Shown here in pieces: positions 26,890-38,806 of a stretch of 64,000 bases of DNA. How positions within the stretch are numbered: the first letter of the stretch is position 1; each line of letters opens with the position of its first letter. Position numbers and translations under genes: made by a program. Origin of the DNA: Centropus unirufus (taxonomy: Eukaryota > Chordata > Aves > Cuculiformes > Centropidae); contig VYZI01000050.1 in NCBI GenBank assembly GCA_013397695.1, positions 292,747-356,746 on the forward strand. The letters are read 5' to 3'. The notes below the pieces were generated by a model. The model saw nothing but the letters and a program-made list of their open reading frames with translations, ran no database searches and was not told where the DNA came from.

Positions 26890-26935
26890 ATGAGCAGTAA
26901 GTCACAGTAAGTGAAAACACAGTAAGTGTTTTCAA
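26890..26935. repeat. Three CAGTAAGT copies overlapping an 8-bp inverted repeat
   Basis: CAGTAAGT occurs three times in about 35 bases. GAAAACAC at 26913-26920 is the exact reverse complement of GTGTTTTC at 26926-26933, with a 5-base spacer. No function is evident. Confidence 0.7.
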
Positions 26936-29900
26936 GCACAACTGTAATATCAAGAAAACTTCTATTGGTTTTGTTTATAAATTACAGCATAATGAACTTT
27001 ATATGTAGTTTTGCAAAGTAAAGCTCAGGCTCGTTTTTATTATGAACAAACATTTTATTAGCATTTATAAGGACACGTTTTGAAATTGAATAGTGTAAAA
27101 AGTCAATGTTAATTCTTTCTTTTAGACATGGATGTAGAATACTAAATGACATTGTAGAGGAGACAGTGGTTGCAAGTTATCTGGAGTAAGATGCAGAAAA
27201 AAGTGCTCTTTTCTTTATGCAAATAAATTGTCTGCGTTCATTTACTGAAATCAGCTGTACTAGATTAAAAATAAAGGTACCTGTCATTTTTTTTTAAGTT
27301 ACGGTGCATTTGATGAGATCAGATTATCATTTAGGGCTTATTCCTAGAAAAACATCATATGGAATATACCTAAAAATATACAAATGTCAGATGAATAGCG
27401 TGAAACTGTAAAATGTGAAACACTACAATGAAGTGTATAGATACAGTAGATTAGCTTGGACATACTGAAATTCAGGAAAAACTAATTGGTTTAGAAATCA
27501 GTGAGTTTTGTTAGTATCAATGCTAGCAGATCTCTGAGGCAAAGATCACACTCCTTTCAAAAAGCTGTGAAACAAGATACTCAGAAGGACGATGCTTGAG
27601 TAAAAGTGTGTTGATGAATTAAAGATCAGACAAGAGGAGATTTCAGCAGTGAATATTACAAGCAGATTTTCAAACTTTTCTGTATTGTTTATCTTGTGGA
27701 TGCTAGCATATGTTCCTTTTAGTTTTGGTCAGAATAGTCTCGAGAATCAAACTGTTTAGATGATCTGTGTGAATTTTTTTAATGTTTGTTGGAGTCAGAA
27801 TGTCAGTGACTTGCATTTTTTTATAAGGAAGATCAGGGGAGAAACTGAATCAGTAGAGAAGTGGGAGGTAAAGTACTATCAGGAGAGAATATTTACTAGC
27901 TGAATAACAGGTATCACAGTTGTTACAGAAAAACACCAAAGGACTTTTCTGGTTATATAAATTAGAAACCTAACCCACCAGAGCTAATACAAGATTTACT
28001 AATGGTTTGCTATTGAAGAATGAGCTGTTCCCTGAGAAGATGTGTTCCCATCTCTTAATTTGCAGACGTGTTAAACTTTCTAGGACTGCTGAAGTATTGT
28101 TTTCTTTGCAACCCAGAATTTGTGATAATTTTGAAATGCTGCACCTAATTTTTCAAGAACTTTGCATTGTTACAGGTAGGCAATTCAGTGAAGTGCAGTA
28201 AAATGCAAGATGTTTTGAAAATGTTGAGCAAGAAATAGGCTGCACTAGAGAAGTCCTGAGGTCTCTTCAACTTGAATTGTTTTATGACCTTTAATTTATA
28301 CATAACAAGTGCTCATGACTGTCTTCTGAGAGATTAATCTCTGTAGAGATTAGCCCTGCAGAGCACTACTTGAACTGAGGAACCTCTCTAAAAGAAACAG
28401 TAGTTAGAGCCATGAAACTGAAAGCTATACGCATATTTGTGAAGAAGAATTGTGGCATAATCACACATCATGTCGTAAATCAGAGTAACAGTTTTTCCTT
28501 TTCTCCTAGAAGTTTCCTTTCTATCTGGGGAGAAGAATCTCCATCACTTCCTGTTTTGCTTGTATTTTAATTCTAACAGACGTGACTTTCTCAGACTATA
28601 ACAAAACTTTGAAATATAGTGTGGTCTCAGAATTTTTGAAGCTTTTAAAACCATAGATGTGTCAGAATATATCAACTGTAGTATTATTAGACCAACGTTA
28701 ATTTCAAAGCTCTTAGTGAATTCATTCAGTAAAAGAAATTATATGGTGAAAATTGCATCATTCCTCGAAGAAACTAAAACGTGCTTTTGTTGTATGTTTA
28801 TGTGTTGGTGATCTTTGTAAGATAGTCAAGGTTACTGGTTATTGCAGCTATTCAGCCACAAAGACATAATTATATCCCCCCAAATTGACTTTACAAGTAC
28901 TGAGAATTTCAAAGGATCCAATGTTTAAGAGGATGAGCACACCACAAAAACGAACAATGAGAAGCCTAATAGCTCCAAGTTCTGTCCAGAGCTTCATGAG
29001 ATAGCTGTGTTTTAATATAAGAAAAATCATGAACTGAGCTTGTCTGTACTATAGAGTTATGGGCACAGTAGTTACTCGGCCTCTCCTCTCTATGCAGCTG
29101 TTAAACAGACAACCTTGTGGAAAGGTTAGTGACAAACCATGTGGAGCCTTTCCAGGAATGGCTAGTGGTTTGCTAATCATCCAGCAGTGTCTTGTCATAT
29201 TCCAACCTGTTCTTTCATGGAGGTGACCGTGTCTTGGCTTCATTATTTTCTGCTTGGAGATAAACTGCCCAGAGAACAAGTTTAATATCTTTGCCTGGGC
29301 TTCAGAGTGAACTGTGCGTACATACCTCCTAATTAAGAAGATGCCTAAACAGTGTGTGAGGAATTCACCTCTACTTATGTAATCTGTGTAAAATTCAGAT
29401 GTCTAGTGATTGCCTTTCTTTTCCCACCAGCAGAGGAATAATATGAAAATTAGTTCCAAAAAAGTTGCATAGACAGTATTAATGAAGAGGTGTCAATAGT
29501 GAGTCTAGATGATTGACTGGCCAATTTTAGATGGCTGAGCTTAAATGAAATGATTCCTTTCTGATGTATGTGTGTCCTACACATACAGACATGCCCACTC
29601 GACCCCCGAACCCCTTTTATTCTATTGTTCTCTGCCTTTTGATGGTGCATTTACAGCCCTAGTCTACCTTGCCTGTAGCTCTAAGGAGGTATTCTTTATT
29701 ATTTTATTATTATAATATTTTAAATTATTTATAAAGGAAACCAGACTGAGAGTTAACTTCACACTCAGTGATGGTTAACTGGCAGAATTCTGGTGTAGTT
29801 ATTTTCTATAGTGAGTTGCCCCCTGAGCAGTATTGTTTTGACTACTACGCTAAATATCCCTATGGATTTAATAGATCACCAGAGATGATCTGAGTTTTCA

Positions 29901-31890
29901 CCAGGATCACTAGTCATTGAAATAAGTTTCTAATGCCTCAGTGACTCCCTTTCATCTGACTGAGTAAAAATTCTCACAAGAAATCCATATCTAGCCAATA
30001 ATAAAAATGATAATAATAGGAATAAACCAACAAACAGTTTCACCTCAAAGTTGTCTGTGAAAGAATTTTTTAATGAAGCATTAAAATACATTCTCACTAG
30101 GAATTTTCTTCTATTCACTGATGATATTTTACGTAAAATACAGCATGCATTATTAAAAACACTTGGAAAAGTCTATAGAAGTGTTTTATTCATCCTGGGT
30201 AAGATGATGATTTCTGTAATTAAAACAGAAACAGAAAAGAATTCCTATATACTTTTCCATCATGAAACTGAAAGCATAGGATATCAATGATAAATATTTA
30301 CTATATTGAAAGTAAATTCTGTTTTATGATCAAACTGAATTTATATAATTCTTGGTGGATGTCTAGACAGAGAATTAACCGCCGCAGTAAATGCATTGAC
30401 TAGTGTGTCACTATATATTCACAACTTGAATTTTGTGTTAACTGAACTTTCTTTGTCTTACAACAAGTTTTAGACTTTATGAACCATTGTACTTCTGGCA
30501 ATACATAAACTTGCTTCTAAATTCCAAAAATATAACAGAATTTTTTTCTACCTATTATATCCTGCTTAGAACATTATGAGTTGGTACGGAAGTGATACAT
30601 TGGATATACTTTTTTTCCTGCCACTAGTATGAACCTGTCTGCATGATTGATTTTGCATTCATTCCATTGTTACAATAATATAAGTAGTACCGTGAGCACT
30701 AGCAATAAGAAAACATGTGTTTTCTATGGATCTGTGTCTCCTGAATGTTTAAGTGGTGTCTACGACAGTAGTTGTTACTGATTTATTTCTTTTTTTAAAT
30801 ACAGTTAGGGCAATTCTCTTGTGTTAATTCTGAGGAAGTCAAGACGCAGCCATTTCCTCAGTGAGGTATTCAGTCAGGCTTTTCTTTGCTTCTTTTCATC
30901 TAGGACTTTCATATCCGTGAAAATTCTATCCTAATATCAAATTTGGAAAAATGTGCTGCCCTATTATCCAACATATTCCACTGCTATTGCCCTTTCTCAT
31001 TTCAATCAGTCTCCTGATGGCTCATCACATAAGAACTGGCTGAGTGTTCATCCATGTTTTCTCCTTTTAAAACTCTTTGTGTTTTCAGTTGTGCCAGATA
31101 TTTTTTATATTGTACATAAAGCCATTAAAACTTACCTTGCCACTGTCTACTTTGATGGCTATTTCTTGAACATTTTCACTACAGTGTGTTAAAAGAGAGA
31201 AAGGGGGTAGTAGTACAGAGAAAGAGAGATCAATTACTTAGATGTTAAATATTTATGCTGTAAAACCGTCTTGTTTTCCCCACAAGGAAAAACAGACTAC
31301 GACTACTGCTACTAATCATAATCAGCTATACTTGTATCAGAATATGTGCACCTTATCACTGGCTCACAAATGATTTTGTGCTGGTGTTTTCAGTATTCCT
31401 CCATGTACAAAGATCTGTTCTAGCATCTTGCAACTTCAAAGCATCTTTATAGTCTTGTGTATTTCCTAGCAGCTACCAGATAGTTAGTGTTAGTATTGCT
31501 CTATATGTTCACTCTCAATCTTGTAAATGATCCTAATACTCAGAGATGGTATGTATAGCTATCACACATACTGACTATAGTTTTGGTCCTTGGCAAATTT
31601 GCTATATCTGGTAGTGATGGTGCGATAATTATTGAACTATGATACAAATATTGAGGAATAATTAGTTTCTTACAGACTATTAACCACTAGAAACATGTTT
31701 AAAATTCCTGTACCTTTAGAAATAATATTTCTAACACTTATTTATATAGAAATAAACTCCACACATTTTATTACTGCTTATTGCTTAATTTATTATATCT
31801 CATATAACAGTTAGTCCATGTCTAAAGTCTATGGCAGCAGTCCGGGCCATACCTCCCTTTAAAATTTGGCTTTTTTTGTTAATGAAAATA

Positions 31891-31906
31891 ACACACACAC
31901 ACACAC
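31891..31906. repeat. (AC)8 microsatellite
   Basis: Eight AC dinucleotides are followed by a C run. Confidence 0.9.
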
Positions 31907-32204
31907 CCCCTGAGAGAATGCAAGCATACAACGCCTAATTAGCATATTTTTCTACTTGATTTATTCAACTGACTATTTAATTCCCATTGGTTATGAAACT
32001 GTTTTCTTCGATATTCATAACGTGCCATCTAGCTCCCTTGCTTGTTGTGAACTTGTAACCTCCTTCAGTGTGTGATTGGTGAATGTAAAATTGAATCACA
32101 GATCATGAGAAAGGTGGTATAAACATGACTACAAAGACATGATCTATAAATCACTCTTAAAAATATACAAGAAACTGGACTTTTCAAAGACTGACTTTGA
32201 AGAG

Positions 32205-33020
32205 TCATTGAAAGTAGTGGCAGTTAGGTGAAGTCCCTGGTGACTGGAAAAGGGAAACATTGCACTAATTTTTAAAAAGGGTAGAAAAGAGGCTTGCTAG
32301 CCTCACCACTGTGCCAGGAAGATCATGGAACATATTCTCCTAGAAGCTATGTTAAGGTACAAGGAAGGCAGAGAGGTAATTTGAGACATTCAGCTTTGCT
32401 TCACCGAGGGCCAGTCCTGCACGACTAACATAGTGGCCTTCTATGATGGAGTGACTGCATCAGTGTGCAAGGGAAAAGCTATGGATGTCATCTACCTGGA
32501 CTTCTGTAAGGCCTGTGACATGATGCCCCACAATATCCCTCTGTACTGGAGAGATATGGATGAGAGAACTGGTTGGCAGATAAGGAATTGGTATGTTGGT
32601 CATATACAGAGGGTAGTGGTCAATTGCTAGATGTCCAAATGGAGATTGGTGACAAGTGCTGTCCTTTGGAGTCCATAATGGAACCAGTACTGTTTAATAT
32701 CTGCATCAAAGACACAGTGGGATCAAGTGCACCCTCAGCAACTCTGAAGACAACGCTGAGCAGAGCGATATGGTTGATATGCCCAAGGGATGGGATACCA
32801 TCCAGAAGGAACTGAACGAGCTTGAGAACTGGGCCCATGTGAACCTTAGGTTCAATGAGGCCAAGTGCAGAGTCCTACACAAGCTGGGGCAACCCTCGGT
32901 ATCAAAACAGGAGCAGTTCTATGGAGGAGGACTTGAGGTTACTAGTGGACGAATATGAGTCAACAATGTATGCTCATAGCCCAGAAGGCCAACTGTATCC
33001 TGGGCTGCATCAAAAGAGGC
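32205..33020 (+). mobile_element. CR1 LINE fragment, sense: reverse-transcriptase fingers to palm
   Basis: Successive frames spell out CR1 ORF2 reverse transcriptase. The region 32212-32432 carries a decayed start of the domain. The stretch 32433-32630 holds MDVIYLDFCKACDMMPHNI, which is motif A with its catalytic aspartate. Near 32690 VLFNICIKD is visible. The stretch 32770-32958 holds ELNELENWAHVNLRFNEAKC and CRVLHKLG. The block that should hold the FADD motif near 32730 is scrambled by frame changes. The copy ends at about 33020 in sequence equivalent to ILGCIKK, without the 3' UTR. It is dead and truncated at both ends. Confidence 0.92.
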
Positions 33021-34928
33021 ATTTTTGGCTGGTGTTTTTATGACAATACAGACATATTTTAGTGTAGAATGTGTATTATTCATACATGGAATTTTTGTTT
33101 GTTTGTTTCATTATGAACATGAAATTAGGAATTACTAATAGAAGTCAACTATACCCTAAAGAGACACCCCCCCTTAGGACAATGCACAAAGCTGTTACTC
33201 AAAACTATGTACAATTACATCTAATTGTAAAGTGGATATCTAAGAGAGTCATCGAATGAGGTTTTTTTCAATAGTCTGATAGGTTTTGTTCGTGGATTAG
33301 AGTTTTGAAAAATTAGGAAGATAGCTGAAACTATGCATCTAGGAATATCCTTTTCAAAAGGACGAAGGTTTAATTTCATGCATTCTTATAGAATAACTTT
33401 GGAACGAGCCAAAAACATTATCTATCTTGTTTCAGCAAAGGATATTGCAACCCCCTCTCTTAGGCCAGTGTTCTCCATGATTACATTATTTACCTTTTAC
33501 AATAGCTTTTTGTAATGTAAATATGAAAAGTTCCACAACTGTAAAATCAGGATTATTTATCCAATACTTTGAGCACAGTTAAGTGTAGAGCTAAACATTG
33601 TGAGTCTGGCAGGTATATATAGGAAAATTTCAGTCTTTGCTGGGTTTGTTCTATTAAAAGCTTCAGAAAAAAATAATATAAGCTTATTAAAAGCATCTTT
33701 GGGGTAATATTTTTCCATCTGATCTGTAAAAATGCATTTAATTAATGTTAGAAAAGTAGAAAGTTTTTTATAGACAAAACTGCAATTGGAAATTGGATTT
33801 TTAAATTTGCTCCTATATCTTGTTCTGATTAGCAGTAATGAATGCTGGGGAAAAAAAAAACAAAACAAAACAAAAAAACCCCCCAAATAAACAACCCAAA
33901 ACAAACAAGTTGCACGCTATCTTTTTAGCTTTTAATTGTTGAGGATATAGTTTTTCTTATTATACTTTACTCAGAAGTAAGTATTTCACTTTGAGCCAAG
34001 TATAGATTTTCTTTATTAATTAGAGCTTTTTTTTCTGCCCTGTGGAGAGATTCAAGAAATAACTGTTGTAAGCTGAATGACCCCTCATGAAAACAATGTC
34101 CAAAGAAGGTACCCAGTTCTCATTAAATATAGTTCTACTTGGCTGCTCTGAATTTTTAATAGGAAATGAAGAACAACTGTGATATACACTGTTCGTTACG
34201 TTTTAGCCATATGTCAGTGATATTCCTGGAGTTAATGAAAGTCAGTGAAAAGGGATAGCTTCCTATTTTTTTATACTTTAAGGAGACCTAGCTGCACTAT
34301 GGCCTTATGATTTGGTTGGAGATGTATTTTGATAATAAACATGCAGTTCATATGAACATAAAAATAAGGAATAAAGTATGACAGTATAGAATATAAACAT
34401 TCATGGTTGCTTGTGTAGACAGCAGGAGAACCCCAGGCAGATTATGGTGATGGCTGAAGCACCTTCAAATGAAAGTAAGAGATTTTTAACTAGTGGAAAT
34501 TAATATGAGCATTGAAGGTAATGAATAGTCAATTTACAGAAATTATTCTAGCATTTGAACAGTGAGTTTGAAGGCATATAATTATGTAAATGTTCAGTAT
34601 TTTAGTGTTTTATACCCAGCATGGTGTTTTACATTTGGCATTTTTAAGCGCAGTTAGCTTTTGACCTGCAAGGCTGTAGATGTCCTCCTCATATTTTCTT
34701 CCCTCAGCTGATGGAATAAAAAGGTAAAATAGCACAACCTGGGAGATGTTAATATTTTTGTCCAGAGTATAACACTAAATGCTTTTTCTCTTGTGTTGTT
34801 TTAGGTTTTATTTGTGTTCATTTACTTTTAACATAGTTATTCTAAGACAAAAGTAGAATGAATGTATCTTGTTCTTAGGTAGCACTTGAAAAACAAACTT
34901 GGATTTTATATTTATGAGGCTAGAGTCT
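33021..34928. other. Intron segment between a CR1 fragment and the LTR, nothing recognised
   Basis: AT-rich sequence with only the A-rich tract at 33851-33905. The open frame on the - strand at 33557-33904 owes part of its length to that tract and has no domain I know. Confidence 0.7.
33851..33905. repeat. A-rich low-complexity tract with CAAAA units
   Basis: An A10 run passes into CAAAA repeats and then a C6 run. On the - strand it creates an artificial Phe-rich open frame. Confidence 0.85.
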
Positions 34929-35176
34929 TGTGGTGTAAGAAGGCACAGTCCCCAGCTCTGGTTCAACCAGAAAGTCTTTATTGAGCGAATACACAAGCTT
35001 TTATACCTTTTTGACCTAGGTGTTAGCACTGAGGCAATTACCCCATACATTTTCTACAGCCAACTAGCTTCATTATAACCATATGTGTTTGTAGTTATCA
35101 AAACCCGTTACAGCCTAATGAGCACACTGTTCTGCTCTTAATTTCCGCTCAGTAGCTATCTTACTCCTTCCCCACA
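34929..35176 (-). mobile_element. 3' LTR of an antisense endogenous retrovirus, 248 bp
   Basis: Read on the - strand it begins TGTGGGGAAGG and ends CTTACACCACA, giving the TG...CA ends of an LTR. A TATA box (GGTATAAAAGC, plus coordinates 34997-35007) is followed about 20 bases on by the poly(A) signal AATAAA (34978-34983). This tight TATA-to-poly(A) spacing and short total length are typical of alpharetrovirus-like avian class II LTRs. Just upstream on the - strand, at 35177-35192, is a purine-rich run (AAACAAAAACGGGAGA) suitable as the polypurine primer. The env remnant on its far side is in the same orientation, so this is the 3' LTR. No second copy was found, so no intact provirus is present. 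Confidence 0.85.
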
Positions 35177-35329
35177 TCTCCCGTTTTTGTTTGTTAGTTA
35201 AGTTAAGGTAAAGGTGGTATACACCTGTTTAATCATTGTTAGGTTAATAGTTTGTTTTACAATACATTAAATACATGAAAACACAAGAGGCAAGCACAAG
35301 GCCATCATTAACAATGCAAACAACTCAAT

Positions 35330-36520
35330 TATAACAAAACCAGTGAGATCCTTAATCCAGGAGCCAAAGTTTCCTAGACATGAGAAAAAGCCAAATGCAT
35401 CCAATCCTCAGTTCTAAGTCATTAGTTAAGTCTTTCGGCTTCTGGATGCTTTTGTGAATTGACTAAGAGTGGTTGCTTAAATTCATACATCACATTCCCT
35501 TGGAATCTTCCTAACCATGCCCTTGTGCTAATGACAAAAAATCTATTGCTGTGAAGTTTTGCAAAGTATCTTGTTGTACATAATCAGCATCAGCAAGCCT
35601 GTAAGCACCATGCTTGTAGCATTGCTCTCTTTAGCTAACCAACAACCCAATTTATTAAGAGAGGTGAGAGCATGAGCAGTGCCTATAGAAGGAACAAATG
35701 GTGCAAAAACTCTTTGAGTCTCATTCCAAAAATTCACTTCAGGGTTACAATTTTCTTGAAATTTGGTTGTGCTATGGGTTTTCAGTGTCAGTCTCCATGT
35801 CTCAGTACTCATTGAGTTGGGGTAAAAAAGGGTCAAACAATAAAAGTAGATGGTCCACCCACTGCTTTTCTGGGGATTCCTTTCCAGGCCCTATCTCCAC
35901 AAATAAGAAAAATATTTTGTGGAAGACTTCTAGGTTCAAGTCCTGACCTAACCTGTCTTGGGGCAGTGTAGTTGCACCACATAGAGGACATTTATATATA
36001 TCTGATTACAGCTAGTTATGTCAATAGCAGGATTCTGAATATGCCACAAACTGATGTTAGTTACTGAGAAACAAACTGGAGCTTGGAGGCTGCCATGTAA
36101 TTAAAACTCCTGTGGTTCAATACCTAACAGTGACAAATTATTTAAAAGATCCATGCCATTACCAGAACCATTATTCTTACATCAGCCCATAGGTGCAGAA
36201 GTTGTTTTTCTCCAAGAGTCGTTACACCACCAAATGGGCTCTATTTTTCCTGGTGCTGTGCAATCACCTGTGCAATCACACCATATGGAGATGTTATAGA
36301 GCAGATCCCACTCCTCAAGGGTAAGTGAGCCCTCACCAGACCGGTTCTGAAAGGAGCTGCTTGATTTGTTATTGCAAGACATGTGATGGATTGATTTACG
36401 ATGTTGGCAAGAGTGAGCCAAACATTAGGTTCATCTGGATCTTGGATCTTCTGAGATGCAGATAATGATGATAAGAAGGGTCATACATAATGTGCAGGAA
36501 CCCATTGCCGTTGATTAGCT
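35330..36520 (-). pseudogene. Degenerate retroviral env (alpharetrovirus-like), just inside the 3' LTR
   Basis: Antisense retroviral coding remnant. A short stretch near 36518 reads QRQWVPAHY, like a pol 3' end. Env-like sequence follows, for instance PNVWLTLANIVNQS near 36440 and [11 protein letters not shown] near 35900. From 35836 an open stretch resembles the start of the transmembrane subunit, with FAPFVPSIGTAHALTSLNKL and an N-A-T sequon. A frameshift falls near 35600. Beyond it, at 35463-35530, the spacing of a CX6CC motif is kept, but two of its three cysteine positions are stop codons. Stops and shifts run throughout and the surface-subunit part looks shortened, so no Env can be made. 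Assignment to the alpharetrovirus-like group is by family resemblance only. Confidence 0.75.
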
Positions 36521-36769
36521 ATGGAAACATAGCATAACCACAGCCCCATGTTATCAATGTTTTGGGATCTTCCCATTCTCCCGAAACTGTCTCTGACCAT
36601 AACCAAAGGCTGCTCTGTGGGCTTATTATTTCACATAACATAACTGTCATGTCTGGTATGATCATGATCATTTTCATTTTAAAAAAATTAAAGCATATGT
36701 AGCTTTCTACAGTCTTTCTTGTGAGTCCAGATCCATGCTCCCCATTTTTATTTTTATTTATGTAGAATG

Positions 36770-37820
36770 TCTTTCAAGGAACGGTGTGCAGCACTTTGTT
36801 GAGGATGTCCTTGGCAGTGGATGATCTCTTGAAGTGGGTGTCCCACCAACTATGTGTTGCATACTTCTTCACCTGTTTCAGGATATACCGTATTAGAGTC
36901 TGTCTGTTGTCCATTTTCACCAGAATGCCAATAGGTGCTGGTAGCACAGGATTCAGTTAGAAGTGGCAGGCACTGTATGTGTGAAACCACACCCTGTAAT
37001 TTAAACAAAACTACAAACTCAACCATTTAAATGATTTTTGATACAGTAGCATCACACTGAGCTCCCATACAAATGCAAGCTTTGCCAATGTATCTAAAAA
37101 AATGGCAAAAGTGCTTTTTGATATTGAGGCAAATGCCTCAGGCCTTTCACAGATGAATCCTTGTTCCCACACAATGCACACACTCACATTGACACTCTGC
37201 AATTCAACATTCTCCTTTGCGGCCCAGGCCATATGCCTTAAAAGATAGAGTTTGATTCCATTAAGGTTTCATTTTGTATGATCAACACAAATGCTATAGT
37301 TATATTAGTAATGGGATCAAAGATAGAATTTACAGATATCACCAGAACTGAAATTTGTTTTCTATTCAGTTGCATTATTTCAGATTATATAATGTTCAAA
37401 ATTCAGGATTTGTAAGACTTCATTTGCTAAAAATCGTACTCGATAGTGTCTGAGCCATAGCCCTACTGTTGCTGAGCTCATAAGAATGGAATGCAGACTG
37501 TTAAACAATCAAAGCAATTAAATCGCCAGAGAAGCAGCTAACAACGTTGTTGCAGCTGCATGAATGTACTATTCTGTTAAATGTTGTCTCTGCCAGTTAG
37601 GCAGGTGTTTAACTTTTCTTATGTTACTGATAACCCATAACACAGACCAGATACTAAACCTGCATGCATCACCCCCAGTTACACACAACAATAAAACTGT
37701 CTGCAGAAATAACCACAAAAACTTTGGACAAACCGTTAATTGGTGCTTTATTAAAATTTTTGTAATAAAGCGCGTTTGGCACTTCCCCAGCAATCGCTGC
37801 ACATTAGTTTTTCCCAAATA
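36770..37820 (-). pseudogene. Probable second, more decayed retroviral env-like stretch
   Basis: On the - strand this region shows several Env-like traits spread over broken frames. There is a hydrophobic segment preceded by basic residues (FLWLFLQTVLLLCV, about 37720). There are several N-X-S/T sequons between 37400 and 37150, and an open stretch at 37232-37011 with paired cysteines (SVCIVWEQGFIC). Near 36860-36838 there is a THSWWDT motif followed by LNKVLH, like a membrane-proximal Env end. It lies upstream of the other env remnant on the same strand, so it would be a second element or part of a recombinant provirus. Stops are frequent. I cannot name the family, and chance resemblance is not excluded. 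Confidence 0.45.
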
Positions 37821-38071
37821 AGATTTTTCATAACTTGGTATTCCTCTACAGAGATAACAGAGTTAATTCTTTACAAGTCCAATGAAGAAGCTGAAAAGAA
37901 ACTTCAAGGGCAGGGAGGAGAGGGAGGGTCACACACAGAGACACAGCTGTAGTTTTGGGGTTTTTTTGAGGCTTTTGGATTTGCAAAACATTCTTTAAAA
38001 TTAGCTCAATTTCTTATTTCTTTACATAATTTAACTGTGTGCTTTGTAACTTTTTCAATATCTCGGCTAAG

Positions 38072-38086
38072 AGTGTGTGTGTGTGT
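38072..38086. repeat. (GT)n microsatellite
   Basis: About seven GT dinucleotides are followed by a pyrimidine run. Confidence 0.85.
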
Positions 38087-38806
38087 CCCCTCCCTTTTTT
38101 TTCGTGAGGTGTTTTAAAATTTTGCTCTCTGCAGCCTTTCACTCCAAAGGTCCCAGATGAATTCACCTGTTTTGCTGGCTTAGTGGACATTTGAGCTGAA
38201 AGGTTTCAGAGATGTGTTTCTAGGGTCCCAACTGGTCTGCACCCTAGATTCTAAGTGTCCCCAAAGAAGAAGGACTCAGAATAAAGGAAATCTTGGCCAA
38301 TAAAACCTTTACCCAAGTTCTTCACATGCTATCTGTACAACAGCTTATTAGGTGGTGTTCCAGGCAAGCCACCTCTCTTCTTAATGCACACTTCTCCTGC
38401 AACTCAAAAAGTTAGTACATAAACTCATTTTCTCAGCCTAATAATTTTAGATATGCATATGTGTTTTTAAGCCAGGCAAGGAACACAGCACACATCCCCT
38501 TCCCATTCTCTCTGGGGAAGCTTGTACTGTAGGGCACTTCAACAAGTTCATGATACCAACATCTGACACTACCTTAGTAAAAGCAATTAGATCTCATAAC
38601 GGGGCTGAGGATGTGAATGTTACAGGGAAATAAAATTCTGCAAGATTTTACACAATATCATCACTGGCATTATTATGCCAAATGTATTAATTCCTCATTT
38701 TAGCATTCTAAAATTCATTGGTTGAATACCAATTCATGGTATTCATCATGGAAGATGGCATTTGAATAAGTAAAAGATCGTCTTTTCTTTTTTCTTGCAG
38801 TTTTTT

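Noticed and set aside
33557..33904. 115-codon - strand open frame rich in Phe
   Set aside because: The Phe- and Val-rich start comes from the A-rich tract at 33851-33905 read in reverse. No domain or conservation argument supports it.
38270..38320. AATAAA-like words as a possible gene 3' end
   Set aside because: The words GAATAAAGG and CAATAAAACC occur without any upstream coding sequence on that strand. AATAAA is frequent in AT-rich intron.
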